Shown here in pieces: positions 10,196-19,551 of a DNA stretch of 64,000 nt (position 1 is its first letter; each line of letters opens with the position of its first letter). A program made the position numbers and the translations under genes. A model generated the notes under the pieces. The model saw only the letters and a list, made by a program, of their open reading frames with translations, was not told where the DNA came from and did no database searches. This DNA comes from an uncultured Paracoccaceae bacterium (GTDB lineage: Bacteria > Pseudomonadota > Alphaproteobacteria > Rhodobacterales > Rhodobacteraceae): positions 1 to 64,000 of the forward strand of contig CANMTR010000014.1 of NCBI GenBank assembly GCA_947500825.1, in the 5' to 3' direction.

Positions 10196-11564
10196 TCTCG
10201 TCGCGATCTTGTGGTCACTGGCCCTGTGCGCGGGGGCCGCGCCCCTCGCCGCTGCCGACGTGGGACCCGCCCGGCTGTCGTTGTCGACAAGCTCGGCTGT
10301 CGCGGTCGAGGTGCCGGTGGGGCAGTCGCGCGTCTTCACCACCGATGAGGACATTACCGACCTGGCCATCGGCGACCCGGAGGTGGCCGACATCGTGCTG
10401 GTTTCGCTACGCTCGTTCTACGTGCTCGGGCGCGGCCTCGGGCGGACGAACTTGCAGATCTTTTCGGGCGGCGATTTCCCCGCCGGCTTGATCGATCTGG
10501 AGGTGACGGTCGATACCGCCGACCTTTCCGCCACCCTGCGCGCAGCGGCCCCCGAGGCCGCGATCGACGTGCAATCGGTCAACGGGCGGTTGCGCCTGGC
10601 GGGGCGCGCCCCCGACGTGGTGACGCAAGAGCGGGTCTTGGGCATCGCCGGCCAGTACGGCTCCGACGAGGTTATCAACGCGCTTCAGATTGAAAGCCCG
10701 CAGCAAGTGTTCCTCCAGGTGCGCATCGTCGAGGCCTCGCGCGACGCCGCGCGCGCCCTAGGCGTCAGCTTTAACGGAAGCGACGGGAGCGCCGCCGTCA
10801 CAACCGGCGGATCGGCACCGACCGTGCCCTTTGGCACCTTCATGGCCACCCTCATCGACGAAGGCTTCACCCTTGCTTCAGTGATCGAGGCGCTGGAAAC
10901 GCGCGGGCTCGCGCGCAACCTGGCAGAGCCGACGCTCGCGGCTCTATCGGGCGAGACGGCAAGTTTCCTCGCCGGCGGCGAGGTGCCGATTCCGGTCTCC
11001 AATGACGAAGGCGATGTCACGGTCGAATACAAGGAGTTCGGCGTCCGTCTCAGCTTCACACCCGTCGTACTGGGCAACGGGATGATCAATCTCGCGCTCG
11101 AGCCCGAGGTCAGCCAGATCGACCGCTCCAGCAGCGTCAATACCGGCGCGGTCGAGGTTCCCGGGTTCTCCACCCGCCGCGCCAGCACCACGATCGAGTT
11201 GCAGGACGGGCAGAGCTTCGCGATCGCGGGCTTGCTGCAGCGCAACAACAGCCGCAACCAGTCGCAACTTCCGTGGCTGGGCAATGTGCCGGTGCTGGGC
11301 ACGCTGTTCCGCTCCGCTTCTTATCAGCGGGAGGAAACAGATCTGGTCATCATCGTGACGCCGCATCTGAGCCTGCCGGCCACCGGCCCCACTGTACTGG
11401 CCACGCCTCTGGACACCACCGTGCCGACCTCGGATGCCACCTTTTTCCTCTACGGCAAGCAGGAGATCACCCGCCGCGAGCTGGAGCGTCAGCTGCGCCG
11501 GGAGGGCGTAGACGGCCCGTTCGGCCATGTGATCCCCGCCCGTGAGCGCCATGTCGCGAATTGA
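10179..11564 (+). CDS. cpaC: Tad pilus outer-membrane secretin CpaC/RcpA
   Basis: A 461-residue secretin that forms the outer-membrane channel for the Flp pilus. A signal peptide (residues 1-29) is followed by the pilus N-terminal domain (~35-110, with ITDLAIGDPEVADIV), a BON/N1-like segment (~115-165), and the secretin barrel domain (~175-410) with AEPTLAALSGETASFLAGGEVPIP, IELQDGQSFAIAGLL and the closing phrase LPWLGNVPVLGTLFRS. The C-terminal tail of ~45 residues is charged. The ATG at 10179 lies inside the lipoprotein gene. The last 14 bp overlap a small lipoprotein gene. Confidence 0.94.
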   Translation: MPCRASLVAILWSLALCAGAAPLAAADVGPARLSLSTSSAVAVEVPVGQSRVFTTDEDITDLAIGDPEVADIVLVSLRSFYVLGRGLGRTNLQIFSGGDFPAGLIDLEVTVDTADLSATLRAAAPEAAIDVQSVNGRLRLAGRAPDVVTQERVLGIAGQYGSDEVINALQIESPQQVFLQVRIVEASRDAARALGVSFNGSDGSAAVTTGGSAPTVPFGTFMATLIDEGFTLASVIEALETRGLARNLAEPTLAALSGETASFLAGGEVPIPVSNDEGDVTVEYKEFGVRLSFTPVVLGNGMINLALEPEVSQIDRSSSVNTGAVEVPGFSTRRASTTIELQDGQSFAIAGLLQRNNSRNQSQLPWLGNVPVLGTLFRSASYQREETDLVIIVTPHLSLPATGPTVLATPLDTTVPTSDATFFLYGKQEITRRELERQLRREGVDGPFGHVIPARERHVAN

Positions 11565-11811
11565 TGCCCTCCTTTTCGCCGCCTTCCTCGCCGCCGCCTG
11601 CACCCCTTCCGGCCGTCCGCCCGATGGGATCTCGCCCACGGCCGGGCGAGCGCAGGTGCAGAACATGGCTGTTCACACCGATGGAGTGACGCATGAAACT
11701 GCTGCTTGGCCGAACCCCGGTGGCGACGGCCCCCGCGGTGCGGGCACGCTGGAGTCATACCGCTCGGGGTCCGCTCCCGAGCCCGCCGTGGCGGGACGAG
11801 AGGCACCTTGA
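11551..11811 (+). CDS. Small predicted lipoprotein at the end of the pilus operon
   Basis: An 86-residue protein not assignable to a family. The N-terminus (MSRIDALLFAAFLAAAC) is a signal peptide with a lipobox-like LAAAC, Cys17 being the likely lipidated residue. The rest is Pro/Gly-rich and probably unstructured. The ATG at 11551 overlaps the end of cpaC by 14 bp, the same coupling as elsewhere in the operon, and this supports it as a real gene. It might be a CpaD-like accessory or a secretin pilotin; nothing in the sequence proves either. Confidence 0.6.
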   Translation: MSRIDALLFAAFLAAACTPSGRPPDGISPTAGRAQVQNMAVHTDGVTHETAAWPNPGGDGPRGAGTLESYRSGSAPEPAVAGREAP

Positions 11812-11984
11812 TGGAGGCTCACCGAGGGGGGCGTTCTTTTCCCAGGAGTGGAAAGAAAAATCGTAGGACAAGTCCGTCCCATCGTCAAAACCGACGGAAA
11901 CCATCACGAGCCAGGCCGCCCGTTCCCGATCAGGCCCGCGTGTCCCAGATCATCTGACGACGGACAAGGAGCGCCGCCAAAGGA

Positions 11985-12030
11985 CATCGGAAAGGGCCGC
12001 CTCAATGGCGAAGCGGCCGGCTTTCCGATG
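11985..12030. terminator. Long hairpin between convergent pilus operon and pyrophosphatase gene
   Basis: CATCGGAAAG followed by GGCCGC pairs with GCGGCC followed by CTTTCCGATG, giving a ~16-bp stem with a 2-nt bulge and a 12-nt loop. It lies between the last pilus gene and the 3' end of the convergent pyrophosphatase gene, so it can act on both transcripts. There is no clear T run, so it may protect 3' ends instead of terminating by itself. Confidence 0.6.
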
Positions 12031-12042
12031 AAAGTGGGCCTC

Positions 12043-12747
12043 CTACTGGGTGGCTTCGTAGTTCGAGATCGCCGCTTCGAGCACCTCGCGCGCCGTATCC
12101 GCGCCCTCGTATCCGAGGCTTTCCATGCCGCCATCCTGCCCCTTGTAGTTCGCGAACCACAGGTCGACGATCCGGCTCACGCCCGCGAAGTCCTCGTCGA
12201 GCTGGTCCATGCTCTCCACCTCGGCGAAGGGAGAGTCCTGGGTCATCACGGCGATCAGCTTGTCGTCCTGCGCGCCGCCATCGAGCATCTTCAACACGCC
12301 GATCAGCCGGACATCCACGATCTCGCCACGCGGCACGGCCTGGCCCAGGACCAGAATGTCGAGCGGGTCGCCGTCCCCTCCCAGGTCCTCGGGAAGGGCC
12401 GTGCCAGGGATCGTGCCGTAATTGCCGGGATAGGCGAGATAGTCGACGATGCGCGGCGCCCCGTGCTCTTCCTCCCAGTGGATCTCCCTGGGATCGTCCT
12501 TGTTCACCTCCCATTTCGCCGAGGTACCGGACGGTATCTCGACGATCGCCCGGACCGAGCCATCCTCGGCCAGTGCCGGCTGCGCCATCAGGTCATCCTC
12601 TCCGGCAATGGTGAACGCGTCCCCCGCGGTCATCGCCTCCGCATGGCGCGTGGCCGCGGCATGGGCCAGCCCGCCGACCGTCTCGGCGTCGGCCTGTGCG
12701 ACCGGCAGTGTTAGGCAGGCGGCGGCAAGCATCAGGGCTCTGGTCAT
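12043..12747 (-). CDS. Exported family I inorganic pyrophosphatase
   Basis: A 234-residue protein. The first ~21 residues (MTRALMLAAACLTLPVAQADA) look like a cleavable signal peptide, so the enzyme is probably periplasmic. Mature residues carry family I pyrophosphatase marks: a KWEVNKDD start region, YLAYPGNYGTIPGT, and the Asp-rich metal motif GGDGDPLDIL (DxDPxD). It would hydrolyse pyrophosphate to phosphate. AAGGAGA lies 6 nt before the ATG. This is not the cytosolic housekeeping Ppa, which lacks a signal. It is the only gene between the pilus locus and the degraded region that follows. Confidence 0.87.
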   Translation of the reverse strand: MTRALMLAAACLTLPVAQADAETVGGLAHAAATRHAEAMTAGDAFTIAGEDDLMAQPALAEDGSVRAIVEIPSGTSAKWEVNKDDPREIHWEEEHGAPRIVDYLAYPGNYGTIPGTALPEDLGGDGDPLDILVLGQAVPRGEIVDVRLIGVLKMLDGGAQDDKLIAVMTQDSPFAEVESMDQLDEDFAGVSRIVDLWFANYKGQDGGMESLGYEGADTAREVLEAAISNYEATQ

Positions 12748-12976
12748 GTGCGGTCTCCTTGCAAGGTGCCCGTCGGGTAGAGCCGCGATGTAACAGGATC
12801 CTGAAACGGGGCCTGGCGCCCCTTGCCCGTCACGGACCCTCACGGCCCATCCTTGCGCCGTCATGGAAACGTCGCTGGATCGCGCGCTCCGGGGCGGCCC
12901 GTCCCCTGGGCACGGAGGGCGGCGGCCGCGCGACCGGCCGCCCGCGCCTTCAGGCCGACCCCTCCCGGGGTCATTG

Positions 12977-13385
12977 ATGGGAAACAACGACATGCTCCGT
13001 TCGATCTTCTGCTCGTGCTCGGCTGCAGTGCCCGGAGCGCTGGCCGCCCTGCCGGTCGCCGCGACGACATGCGACCCGGCGGCCTCGGGCGGAATATCCT
13101 GCACCGCACCCGTGACCGATCGCGTGGCCTCCGATGCGCCGAGCACATCGGTAAGGGTGGCGGCGGGTGCTTCGGTCGCCAGCGGTGACGCCGGTCGCGC
13201 CGACCGGGGGCGGTGCCTACGTGGGGAACGACGGCGTGATCACGCAATCTGCCGATGACGACGCCTATGCCATCACCGGCGCGGGAGAGGGCCTGTCAGT
13301 CTTCAACCGCGGGCGCATCTCCAGTGGCGACCGCGGCATCGAGTTGCTGCCCGGCTCGGACCTGACGGTGGTTTTGATGGTGTGA
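12977..13385 (+). pseudogene. Remnant of an autotransporter-like surface protein, frameshifted and truncated
   Basis: Reading from ATG 12977 gives a signal-like start, then TCDPAASGGISCTAP and a Ser/Ala/Val-rich beta-repeat style. The frame is lost near 13180-13200; the next frame continues the same style (GGGAYVGNDGVITQSADDDAY, GLSVFNRGRISSGDRGIEL) to 13385. This is how the passenger of a type V autotransporter usually begins. The frame ends inside the left arm of the inverted-repeat element at 13370-13493, and no continuation is seen after the right arm. So a large gene has lost its body, and what remains has one +1 frameshift. Confidence 0.65.
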
Positions 13386-13493
13386 CTGCCCCCCCCCCAA
13401 CGTCATCCGACATGACCGCTCCATCCCGTGGATCATTGCTGACCCACCTTGGCACATCGAATGCCGTCGGGGGGCGGTCACACCATCAGAGCC
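13370..13493. mobile_element. 124-bp inverted-repeat element (MITE-like or IS remnant)
   Basis: The ends at 13370-13394 and 13469-13493 are 25-nt inverted repeats with three mismatches; read inward both contain TGATGGTGTGAC followed by a run of C. The 74 bp between them contains no gene. I cannot see a clear target duplication. The size and ends suit a non-autonomous miniature element or the collapsed remains of an insertion sequence. It interrupts the autotransporter remnant exactly at its last readable residues. Confidence 0.6.
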
Positions 13494-13679
13494 ATCCCAT
13501 CATCTCCAATCCCCCTGCCCAATACCGGAGTTGAATCAGCGGGATGCCCCTCGATCAAGCGAGAGTCTTTCAACAGAATAGGCCCTTACCGTGGGTCCCC
13601 TCATCTCCGCTGAAGAAGTCGAGCACGTGCGTCCCATGCTCGACAGGTCGTCCATTGTGTCAGGTCGAGCAATCCGACG

Positions 13680-14441
13680 TTAGCGACCGGCTCGGATGCC
13701 AGACTGAGCTTGCCCCCGGGGCGGGACTTGAACAGGTGGTCGAACGCCCAGCCGAGGCCGGCGAGGCCGAGCGCCCCGGCGGCGCAGAGGGGCAGGGGGC
13801 CCGCCCAGCTCGTCCCCGGAACGACCGGGAGCGTGATCGCCATGGAGAAGGTCAGCGGCGACCACATCAGGGTCGAGGTGATGCCGCGCTGGATCGCCAC
13901 CAGCATCCGGCGGGTGCGAATGTGGCGGAGGTGCTCGTCCCGCTTCTCGGCGACGCTCTCGGTCGCGCGGCCTCCGAAGGTCGAGATCGCCCGTAGAGGA
14001 GGACGAGACCGAACAGGGGCCTGCCGATGGTCAACGCAGTCCCGGCGGCTGCGCGGCGAGGGCGCGGCCGCAATCCACGATTCCGGGATCGGTGATCGCC
14101 GCGTTGCGGATCGCCCGCGCGAGGGCGTCGTGGATGGCGGGGCGCGCCGTAGGCGGCGCCGCAGCAGCAACCACGGCGAGGACAAAGCCGATGGCGAGGA
14201 AAACGCGCCGGGAGGGGCGGACCTGCGGGGCGAAGCAGGCGAGGCCCAGGATCGTCATCGCGCCGTCCGCTTCGGCGAAGGCCGCCCCGCCGGTGAATTC
14301 GGATGGTATGGAGAAAAGGAGCGTGGCGCCCATCAGCGCCCCGCCCAAGGGGTTGCACCCTTCGGCCGTGCGGATCACGACGGCTGGTCCGCGAGGTGGT
14401 CGGCGGGCATGGGATCGGCGGAGCACCCGGGCGGAAAACAT
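13680..14441 (-). pseudogene. Decayed integral membrane protein gene with two frameshifts
   Basis: On the minus strand, three frames in sequence encode what looks like one membrane protein. From 14441 there is a segment with PLGGALMGATLLFSIPSEFTGG and a hydrophobic FLAIGFVLAVVAAAAP, ending near 14031. A second frame gives LTIGRPLFGLVLLYGR. The third (from about 13990) gives LVAIQRGITSTLMWSPLTF and a further helix down to about 13680. The two shifts lie within ~50 bp of each other. I do not recognise the family. An assembly or sequencing error could explain closely spaced shifts, but the surrounding decay favours a pseudogene. Confidence 0.55.
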
Positions 14442-14675
14442 GGTCGTGTCGGTGTCGTCGCGAAGATCCTGCGTTTCCTAGGTAGGATCTGATTTGCAGA
14501 CGGCGATGACGCCGCAAGCGCCCGGCACGGGTTCATTGTGGCCGGTATGGTCTGGGGAGGGAGGCGGATGGGCTCTGATTTTCCGGCTCACCGACTGGGC
14601 TGTAGGAGGCGTGACGCGATAGACGCGGCGGAACGGGGACATATCCTTTCCGACGGATCGAGCGAAGGGACCGAC

Positions 14676-15824
14676 ATGAAGATCACCGGCCTGAAGACCT
14701 TTATCGTGCCGCCGCGCTGGCTGTTCCTGAAGATCGAGACCGACGAGGGGATCTCCGGCTGGGGCGAGCCGGTGGTCGAGGGTCGGGCGCAGACGGTGGA
14801 GGCCTGTGTCCACGAACTCGCCGACTACCTGGTCGGGCGCGACCCGGCCCCCATCGAGGATCACTGGCAGGTACTCTACCGCGGCGGCTTCTATCGCGGC
14901 GGGCCGATCCTGATGAGTGCGCTGGCGGGCATCGACCAGGCGCTGTGGGACATCAAGGGCCGGGCGCTGGGCCAGCCCGTCCACCAGCTTCTGGGCGGGC
15001 CGTGCCGCGACCGGATCGCGGTCTATTCCTGGATCGGCGGCGACCGGCCCGCGGACGTGGCCGGGGCGGCGGCGGATGCGGTCGCCCGCGGCTTCCGGGC
15101 CGTGAAGATGAACGGACCGGAAGAGATGCAGATCGTCGACGGTTACGACAAGGTCGAGCGGGTGGTGGAGAACGTCGCCGCGGTGCGCGAGGCGGTCGGC
15201 CCCCATGTGGGGATCGGCGTCGACTTCCACGGGCGGGTGCATCGCCCCATGGCGAAGGTGCTCCTGCGCGAGCTGGAGCCGTTCAGGCTGATGTTCGTGG
15301 AGGAGCCGATCCTGTCGGAGCATCTCGAGGCGCTGCCGGAGGTGACGAAGGGCTGCTCCACGCCGATCGCGCTGGGCGAGCGGCTCTATTCCCGGTGGGA
15401 CTTCAAGCGGGTGCTGGAGGGCCGCTGCGTGGATATCGTCCAGCCCGACATCAGCCACGCGGGCGGGATCACCGAATGCCGCAAGATCGCGACCATGGCG
15501 GAAGCCTACGACGTGGCGCTGGCCCCGCACTGTCCGCTCGGTCCCATCGCGCTGGCCGCGAGCCTGCAGCTCGACGCGGTGAGCCACAACGCCTTCATCC
15601 AGGAGCAGAGCCTCGGCATCCACTACAACCAAGGCAGCGACATCCTCGACTATCTCGCGGACCCGTCGGTCTTCGACTACGAGGACGGCGGGGTGGCGAT
15701 CCCGACCGGTCCCGGCCTCGGGATCGAGATCGACGAGGCGGCCGTCGCCCGTGCAGCCGAGACGGGGCATCGCTGGCGCAATCCGATCTGGCGCCATGCG
15801 GACGGTTCGGTGGCGGAGTGGTGA
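14676..15824 (+). CDS. dgoD: D-galactonate dehydratase
   Basis: A 382-residue enolase-superfamily (mandelate racemase group) enzyme, the same length as E. coli DgoD and strongly similar throughout ([36 protein letters not shown] end). It dehydrates D-galactonate to 2-keto-3-deoxygalactonate. Key residues fall at the E. coli positions: metal ligands D183, E209 and E235, and acid/base residues H185 and H285 (GVDFHG, VEEP, LGER, PHCPLGP). The start at 14676 has AAGGGA 7 nt upstream. No kinase, aldolase, transporter or regulator lies nearby, so the rest of the De Ley-Doudoroff pathway must be elsewhere, or the gene is a stranded remnant. Confidence 0.93.
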   Translation: MKITGLKTFIVPPRWLFLKIETDEGISGWGEPVVEGRAQTVEACVHELADYLVGRDPAPIEDHWQVLYRGGFYRGGPILMSALAGIDQALWDIKGRALGQPVHQLLGGPCRDRIAVYSWIGGDRPADVAGAAADAVARGFRAVKMNGPEEMQIVDGYDKVERVVENVAAVREAVGPHVGIGVDFHGRVHRPMAKVLLRELEPFRLMFVEEPILSEHLEALPEVTKGCSTPIALGERLYSRWDFKRVLEGRCVDIVQPDISHAGGITECRKIATMAEAYDVALAPHCPLGPIALAASLQLDAVSHNAFIQEQSLGIHYNQGSDILDYLADPSVFDYEDGGVAIPTGPGLGIEIDEAAVARAAETGHRWRNPIWRHADGSVAEW

Positions 15825-16871
15825 GGGAGGCGTTCATGGCCGGATTGGTCTGGCCGCACGACCTGAGAAAGTCGCCGAACCGCTAGCGTGTTGGGGAAGT
15901 GATGGAAGCAAGGTTTGCGGGGTGATACATGAGATCGAGGTTCAGACGGACGGCCGCTCGCTACCGATGCCGAAGCAGCGCGCCTGAGGATATCCCTCAC
16001 GCCTGCGTCATCGCGAGCGTAGAGCTCGATAATCCAGATTGGACGTTCAGAACCAGGCGCCGGACCTGGGACATCCAGGTCAACCCTGGCGCGGTACAGG
16101 GTATCTCTTCGAGAGCAAACGCTGAGGGTGATCTAAACGGTTGAGGCCTGGAATGGCAGGACTGGGGTACTCTTCGTGGTACGGTTCTGAAGTCTTCCTA
16201 GAATGTAAATTCTGGTCAAAGACATGAGGCGATCCTTTGTCGGATTCCTCCCCGCCACTTCCTCGGAAATATTCCCCTTATTTCTGTAGATCGCACAGTC
16301 AGAGGCGATGTCCTCCCCATTCTGACCCCCGCCAGTTCGCCGGGTAGTTCCGGCCACGCCGGTGGCGGGGGCCAAGTAATCTCCCACCATCCCTCAAGAT
16401 ATCGCCGCAGCCTTGGCCCTCGAGGAAGGGCGCTCGGCGATCAGCCGCGTCAAGGCCAGGTCGAGGGGGCTCTGGCCCCTCGCCGGTTCGGGGAATGTCG
16501 ACCGGCTGATCGATGAAAGCCGACCCTGCCGGGCGATCGAAGGCGACGGATGGACCGTGTCGATCCTCTCCCGCTTCCGGGGGGCGCCCATCGTCCGGAG
16601 GCCTTTCGCAAAATCGCGCTCCACGACCGACTCGCAGATCTTCGCGTGCAGACGTCCCGGCTCGGCCTCGCGACCGGCCCCGACATCGCCAGGTCGCCCT
16701 TCAGCGCATCCAAACGCGGCCTTCGCCTCGACCGCGGCGCCGTGGCGCCGCCTCTTCACCGCCCTTCGGTTCGTCCTCGATCATCGGCGGGCCAAGCTTT
16801 GCCCCATGCCCGGCCAGGGCCGGAGCGACAGGACCGATGGGGGTGCTCCTGGCCGAGACGGAGACCCGAGG
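15825..16871. other. Non-coding or degraded DNA
   Basis: About 1 kb with no gene I can support. The part around 16140-16320 is A+T-richer than its surroundings. Short open frames at 15929-16144 (+) and 16133-16390 (-) lack recognisable motifs and convincing ribosome-binding sites. The stretch 16400-16870 is G+C-rich with open frames in several phases, none with family features. Together with the remnants to the left, this looks like old, degenerated accessory DNA. Confidence 0.55.
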
Positions 16872-17552
16872 TCAGCTGTCGGTGCGCGCAGCGATCCAGA
16901 TCGTGTGGCGGGCACCGCGTTTCGTGCGGCCGGCGCGGACCGTGTGCGCACCGACCTCGAAGCCGCACCGCGACAGGCGTTTCGAGAAGGCCGGGTCCGG
17001 GGCGGCGGACCATACCGCGAGGACGCCGCCCGGAACGAGGGCCCGCCGCGCCGATCGCAGGCCCTCCTCTCCGTAGAGCGCGTCGTTGCCCGCACGTGTG
17101 AGCCCGTCCGGGCCGTTGTCGACGTCGAGCAGAATGGCGTCGAACTCGCGCCGCGCACCGCGGATGGCGGCGAGGACGTCGCCCGCCTGCACCTCCACCC
17201 GCGCGTCCGCCAGGCAATCGCCAAAGACCGCCGCCATGTGCAGGTCCGCCCACTCGACGAGTTCGGGAACGATCTCCGAGACGATGAGACGGGCGTCGGG
17301 CGGCGCGACCTCCTGCGCGGCGCGCAAGGTGAAGCCCATGCCGAGGCCACCGATCAGCACGCAAGCCGCCGGGCGGCCGGACACGCGTTCCAGCGCCAGG
17401 GTGGCGAGCGCCCGCTCCGATCCGCCGAGCCGGCTGTTCATCAACTCGTTTCCGTCCGCGAGACGGATCGAGAACTCGTCACCCCGGCGCAGGAGCCTGA
17501 GGGTATCCCCGCCCGGCGCCAGGGCCGTCGCAAGATGTGTCCAAGGCAACAC
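16872..17552 (-). CDS. Spermidine synthase-like SAM-dependent methyltransferase-fold protein
   Basis: A 226-residue Rossmann-fold protein of the polyamine aminopropyltransferase/methyltransferase superfamily. The glycine-rich AdoMet loop is VLIGGLGMGFTLRAA, followed by the acidic residue in IVSEIVPELVEW. The motif FDAILLDVDNGPDGLT replaces the DxxDP-type catalytic loop of real spermidine synthases, and the usual N-terminal beta domain is short. Such proteins are often annotated as spermidine synthase, but a true aminopropyltransferase activity is doubtful. It lies 230 bp downstream of mdcH on the same strand, with no evident link to malonate use. Confidence 0.75.
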   Translation of the reverse strand: MLPWTHLATALAPGGDTLRLLRRGDEFSIRLADGNELMNSRLGGSERALATLALERVSGRPAACVLIGGLGMGFTLRAAQEVAPPDARLIVSEIVPELVEWADLHMAAVFGDCLADARVEVQAGDVLAAIRGARREFDAILLDVDNGPDGLTRAGNDALYGEEGLRSARRALVPGGVLAVWSAAPDPAFSKRLSRCGFEVGAHTVRAGRTKRGARHTIWIAARTDS

Positions 17553-17782
17553 GAGGCAATCCTGTCGTCAGCGTCGGCCGTTCCTTATCCGCCCGGGGAG
17601 GCCGGTGAAAGGGCGCGTGCTCCAGGCGCTCCCGGCTCGAGGAAGAAGCGCGACGTGGTCGACCGTGTCGAGACATTCCGTACTCCTTGGCGCGTGGGGC
17701 GGTACGGTCTCGTCTGTCGAGTTCGCACGGGAGCGAATAGCGGGCCACGACCGCATTCTGGAAACGCCCGGCCGTCCAGAGC

Positions 17783-18703
17783 TTACCCGGAGATCCAGTT
17801 GCACAGGCCATGGGAGGTCTGGAAGTCCTCCATCGCGCGGACGCGTGCCTCGGGCATCGCCTGCTCCGCCTTGCGCGAGAGGGCGTGGCCGGGGCCCAAC
17901 TCGATTACGCGCGTCGCCCCGAACTCGGCACAGGCCGCGAGACAGGCCTGCCAGTCGATCGGTTCCGAGATCTGCCGGGCGAGTTTGTCGAGACCTTTTC
18001 CGGCCCCGAAGACGGTCGCGCCGTCGAGCCCGGAGAGGAGGCGCGGCGCCTTGCCTGCCGGGCGCGCGGCCCCGCAATCCTCCAGGACCGGGCGAAGCTC
18101 CGCGCTCGCCTCGGACAGAAGCGGGGTATGCGACGGGACGCGCACGTCGAGCCTGACGGCGCGTGCGGCGCCTTCGGCCAGGGCGGCTTCGCACAGCGCG
18201 TCGAGCGCGGTCGCGGGCCCGCCCGCCACGCCGCTGTCGGCCGCATTGCGAATCGCGAGGTAGGCACCGTGATCCTCGGCCATCGCGCCCAGGCGCTCGA
18301 GGCGGATCCCCCTGATCCCGGCCAGGCCCTGATCCGGCCCCGCGGCCCGGTCCATCGCCGCGGCCCGGGCCGCGGCGAGGTCGAGGGCCGTCGCCGCGTC
18401 GATCCAGCCCGCCACGGCCCAGGCCGCCAGATCGCCGATGCTGTAGCCGGCGACGATCACCCGCTCGGGCGCGGCGTCCGCGATCAGCCGCCAGCCCGCC
18501 AGCGCGGCGGTGACGCACAGGATCTGGCCGGTCCGGTTCTCGTGCAGGGCCGCGGCGGGATCGCGCACGAGGTCTCGGGGATCGACCTCCAGGCGTTCCC
18601 GGGCCAGGTCGAAGATCTCCTGCGCCGCGTCGACGTCGGCGGTCAGGTCGAACATGGAGGGCCCTTGCCCGCCCTGTCCTGAAAGCAGCACGGCAAGGGT
18701 CAT
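17783..18703 (-). CDS. mdcH: Malonyl-CoA:ACP malonyltransferase of malonate decarboxylase
   Basis: A 306-residue FabD-type acyltransferase. The nucleophile elbow is GYSIGDLAAW, the oxyanion GQGGQ lies at residues 9-13, and a His in PSHTP plus GPGHAL near the C-terminus match the family. MdcH loads the malonate decarboxylase ACP with malonyl from malonyl-CoA to start the cycle. The ATG overlaps the mdcB stop (ATGA), and this is the last gene of mdcACDEGBH. Confidence 0.9.
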   Translation of the reverse strand: MTLAVLLSGQGGQGPSMFDLTADVDAAQEIFDLARERLEVDPRDLVRDPAAALHENRTGQILCVTAALAGWRLIADAAPERVIVAGYSIGDLAAWAVAGWIDAATALDLAAARAAAMDRAAGPDQGLAGIRGIRLERLGAMAEDHGAYLAIRNAADSGVAGGPATALDALCEAALAEGAARAVRLDVRVPSHTPLLSEASAELRPVLEDCGAARPAGKAPRLLSGLDGATVFGAGKGLDKLARQISEPIDWQACLAACAEFGATRVIELGPGHALSRKAEQAMPEARVRAMEDFQTSHGLCNWISG

Positions 18704-19551
18704 GGCCGTGCCTCGATCGCATCGACGAAGAGCGTCATCGACAGGAGGTCCGCCGCCCCTCCGGGGCTGAGGTGCCGGGCAATGAACGCACGGTGCATCC
18801 TTTCGGCGCGGAGCTCCCATCCGGGTCGGTCCGTGCCGCCCTCGTCGAGGAAGCCCCGGGCCGCGGCTTGCGCGAAGGACGCCCCGCCAGGCCCGCCGCG
18901 ATGCAGCAGGTTGGTATCCTCCACCGTGGCGATGAGGGCCATGCAGGCCGCGACGTGGGCGGCGTTGCCGGGCGCGGCGCGGCGCAGCGCCGGCAGACCC
19001 ACGGCGTAAAGCGTGGGAAACCCCGCGCCGGCCTCGCTCGGAGCGCCGCCAGCGCCATAGCGCCGCCGCGCCGCCGCGCCGGGGCGGTGGCCACCCGCCG
19101 GCCCGGCGAGGATGCCGCCGCGCCACGCCGCGTGGACATGGGCGCCCAGCGCGCCCGGAGGGATCGGACCGCCCGGCGCCGCCCGCGCCCCCGCGGCGGC
19201 GGCCAGAAGACCCAGGCCGAATATCGCGCCGCGATGGGTGTTCACCCCGCCGGTCGCGCGCAGCATCGCGGCTTCGGCGGCCAGCCCGATCTCGCGAAGA
19301 CGCCCCATACCAGCGCCCGCCGCGCCCGCCCGCGCCAGGTCGGCGAAGAACGGCGAGATGGCCGCGATCGATGCCTCGAAGCTGGTCGCGTCCATGTCGT
19401 CGTGGCTGCCCGCGTCGACATGGCTGACGAGGCCGGGCTTGGGCCAGGCGGCCAGCTCGGCGCGCAGGGCGGCCTCGGCCGCGGCGCCGATCCGGCAAGC
19501 GTCGGTCGCCTGCGGCCGGGTCCGGACCGCCACGGAGGCGCCCGCGCTCAT
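18700..19551 (-). CDS. mdcB: Triphosphoribosyl-dephospho-CoA synthase
   Basis: A 283-residue CitG/MdcB-family enzyme that makes 2'-(5''-triphosphoribosyl)-3'-dephospho-CoA from ATP and dephospho-CoA, the precursor of the prosthetic group of the decarboxylase ACP. Visible family phrases are WPKPGLVSHVDAGSHDDMD, GGVNTHRGAIFGLGLL, and VEDTNLLHRGG. It overlaps mdcG upstream and mdcH downstream by ATGA. The central segment (about residues 140-180) is Ala/Gly-rich and less conserved. Confidence 0.92.
   Translation of the reverse strand: MSAGASVAVRTRPQATDACRIGAAAEAALRAELAAWPKPGLVSHVDAGSHDDMDATSFEASIAAISPFFADLARAGAAGAGMGRLREIGLAAEAAMLRATGGVNTHRGAIFGLGLLAAAAGARAAPGGPIPPGALGAHVHAAWRGGILAGPAGGHRPGAAARRRYGAGGAPSEAGAGFPTLYAVGLPALRRAAPGNAAHVAACMALIATVEDTNLLHRGGPGGASFAQAAARGFLDEGGTDRPGWELRAERMHRAFIARHLSPGGAADLLSMTLFVDAIEARP

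Noticed and set aside
15929-16390. Two short frames in the gap after dgoD
   Set aside because: No recognisable motif, no ribosome-binding site and no conserved composition; not enough to call genes.
16413-18263. Long plus-strand frame running over the spermidine synthase-like gene and mdcH
   Set aside because: It overlaps two clear minus-strand genes and has no domain of its own.
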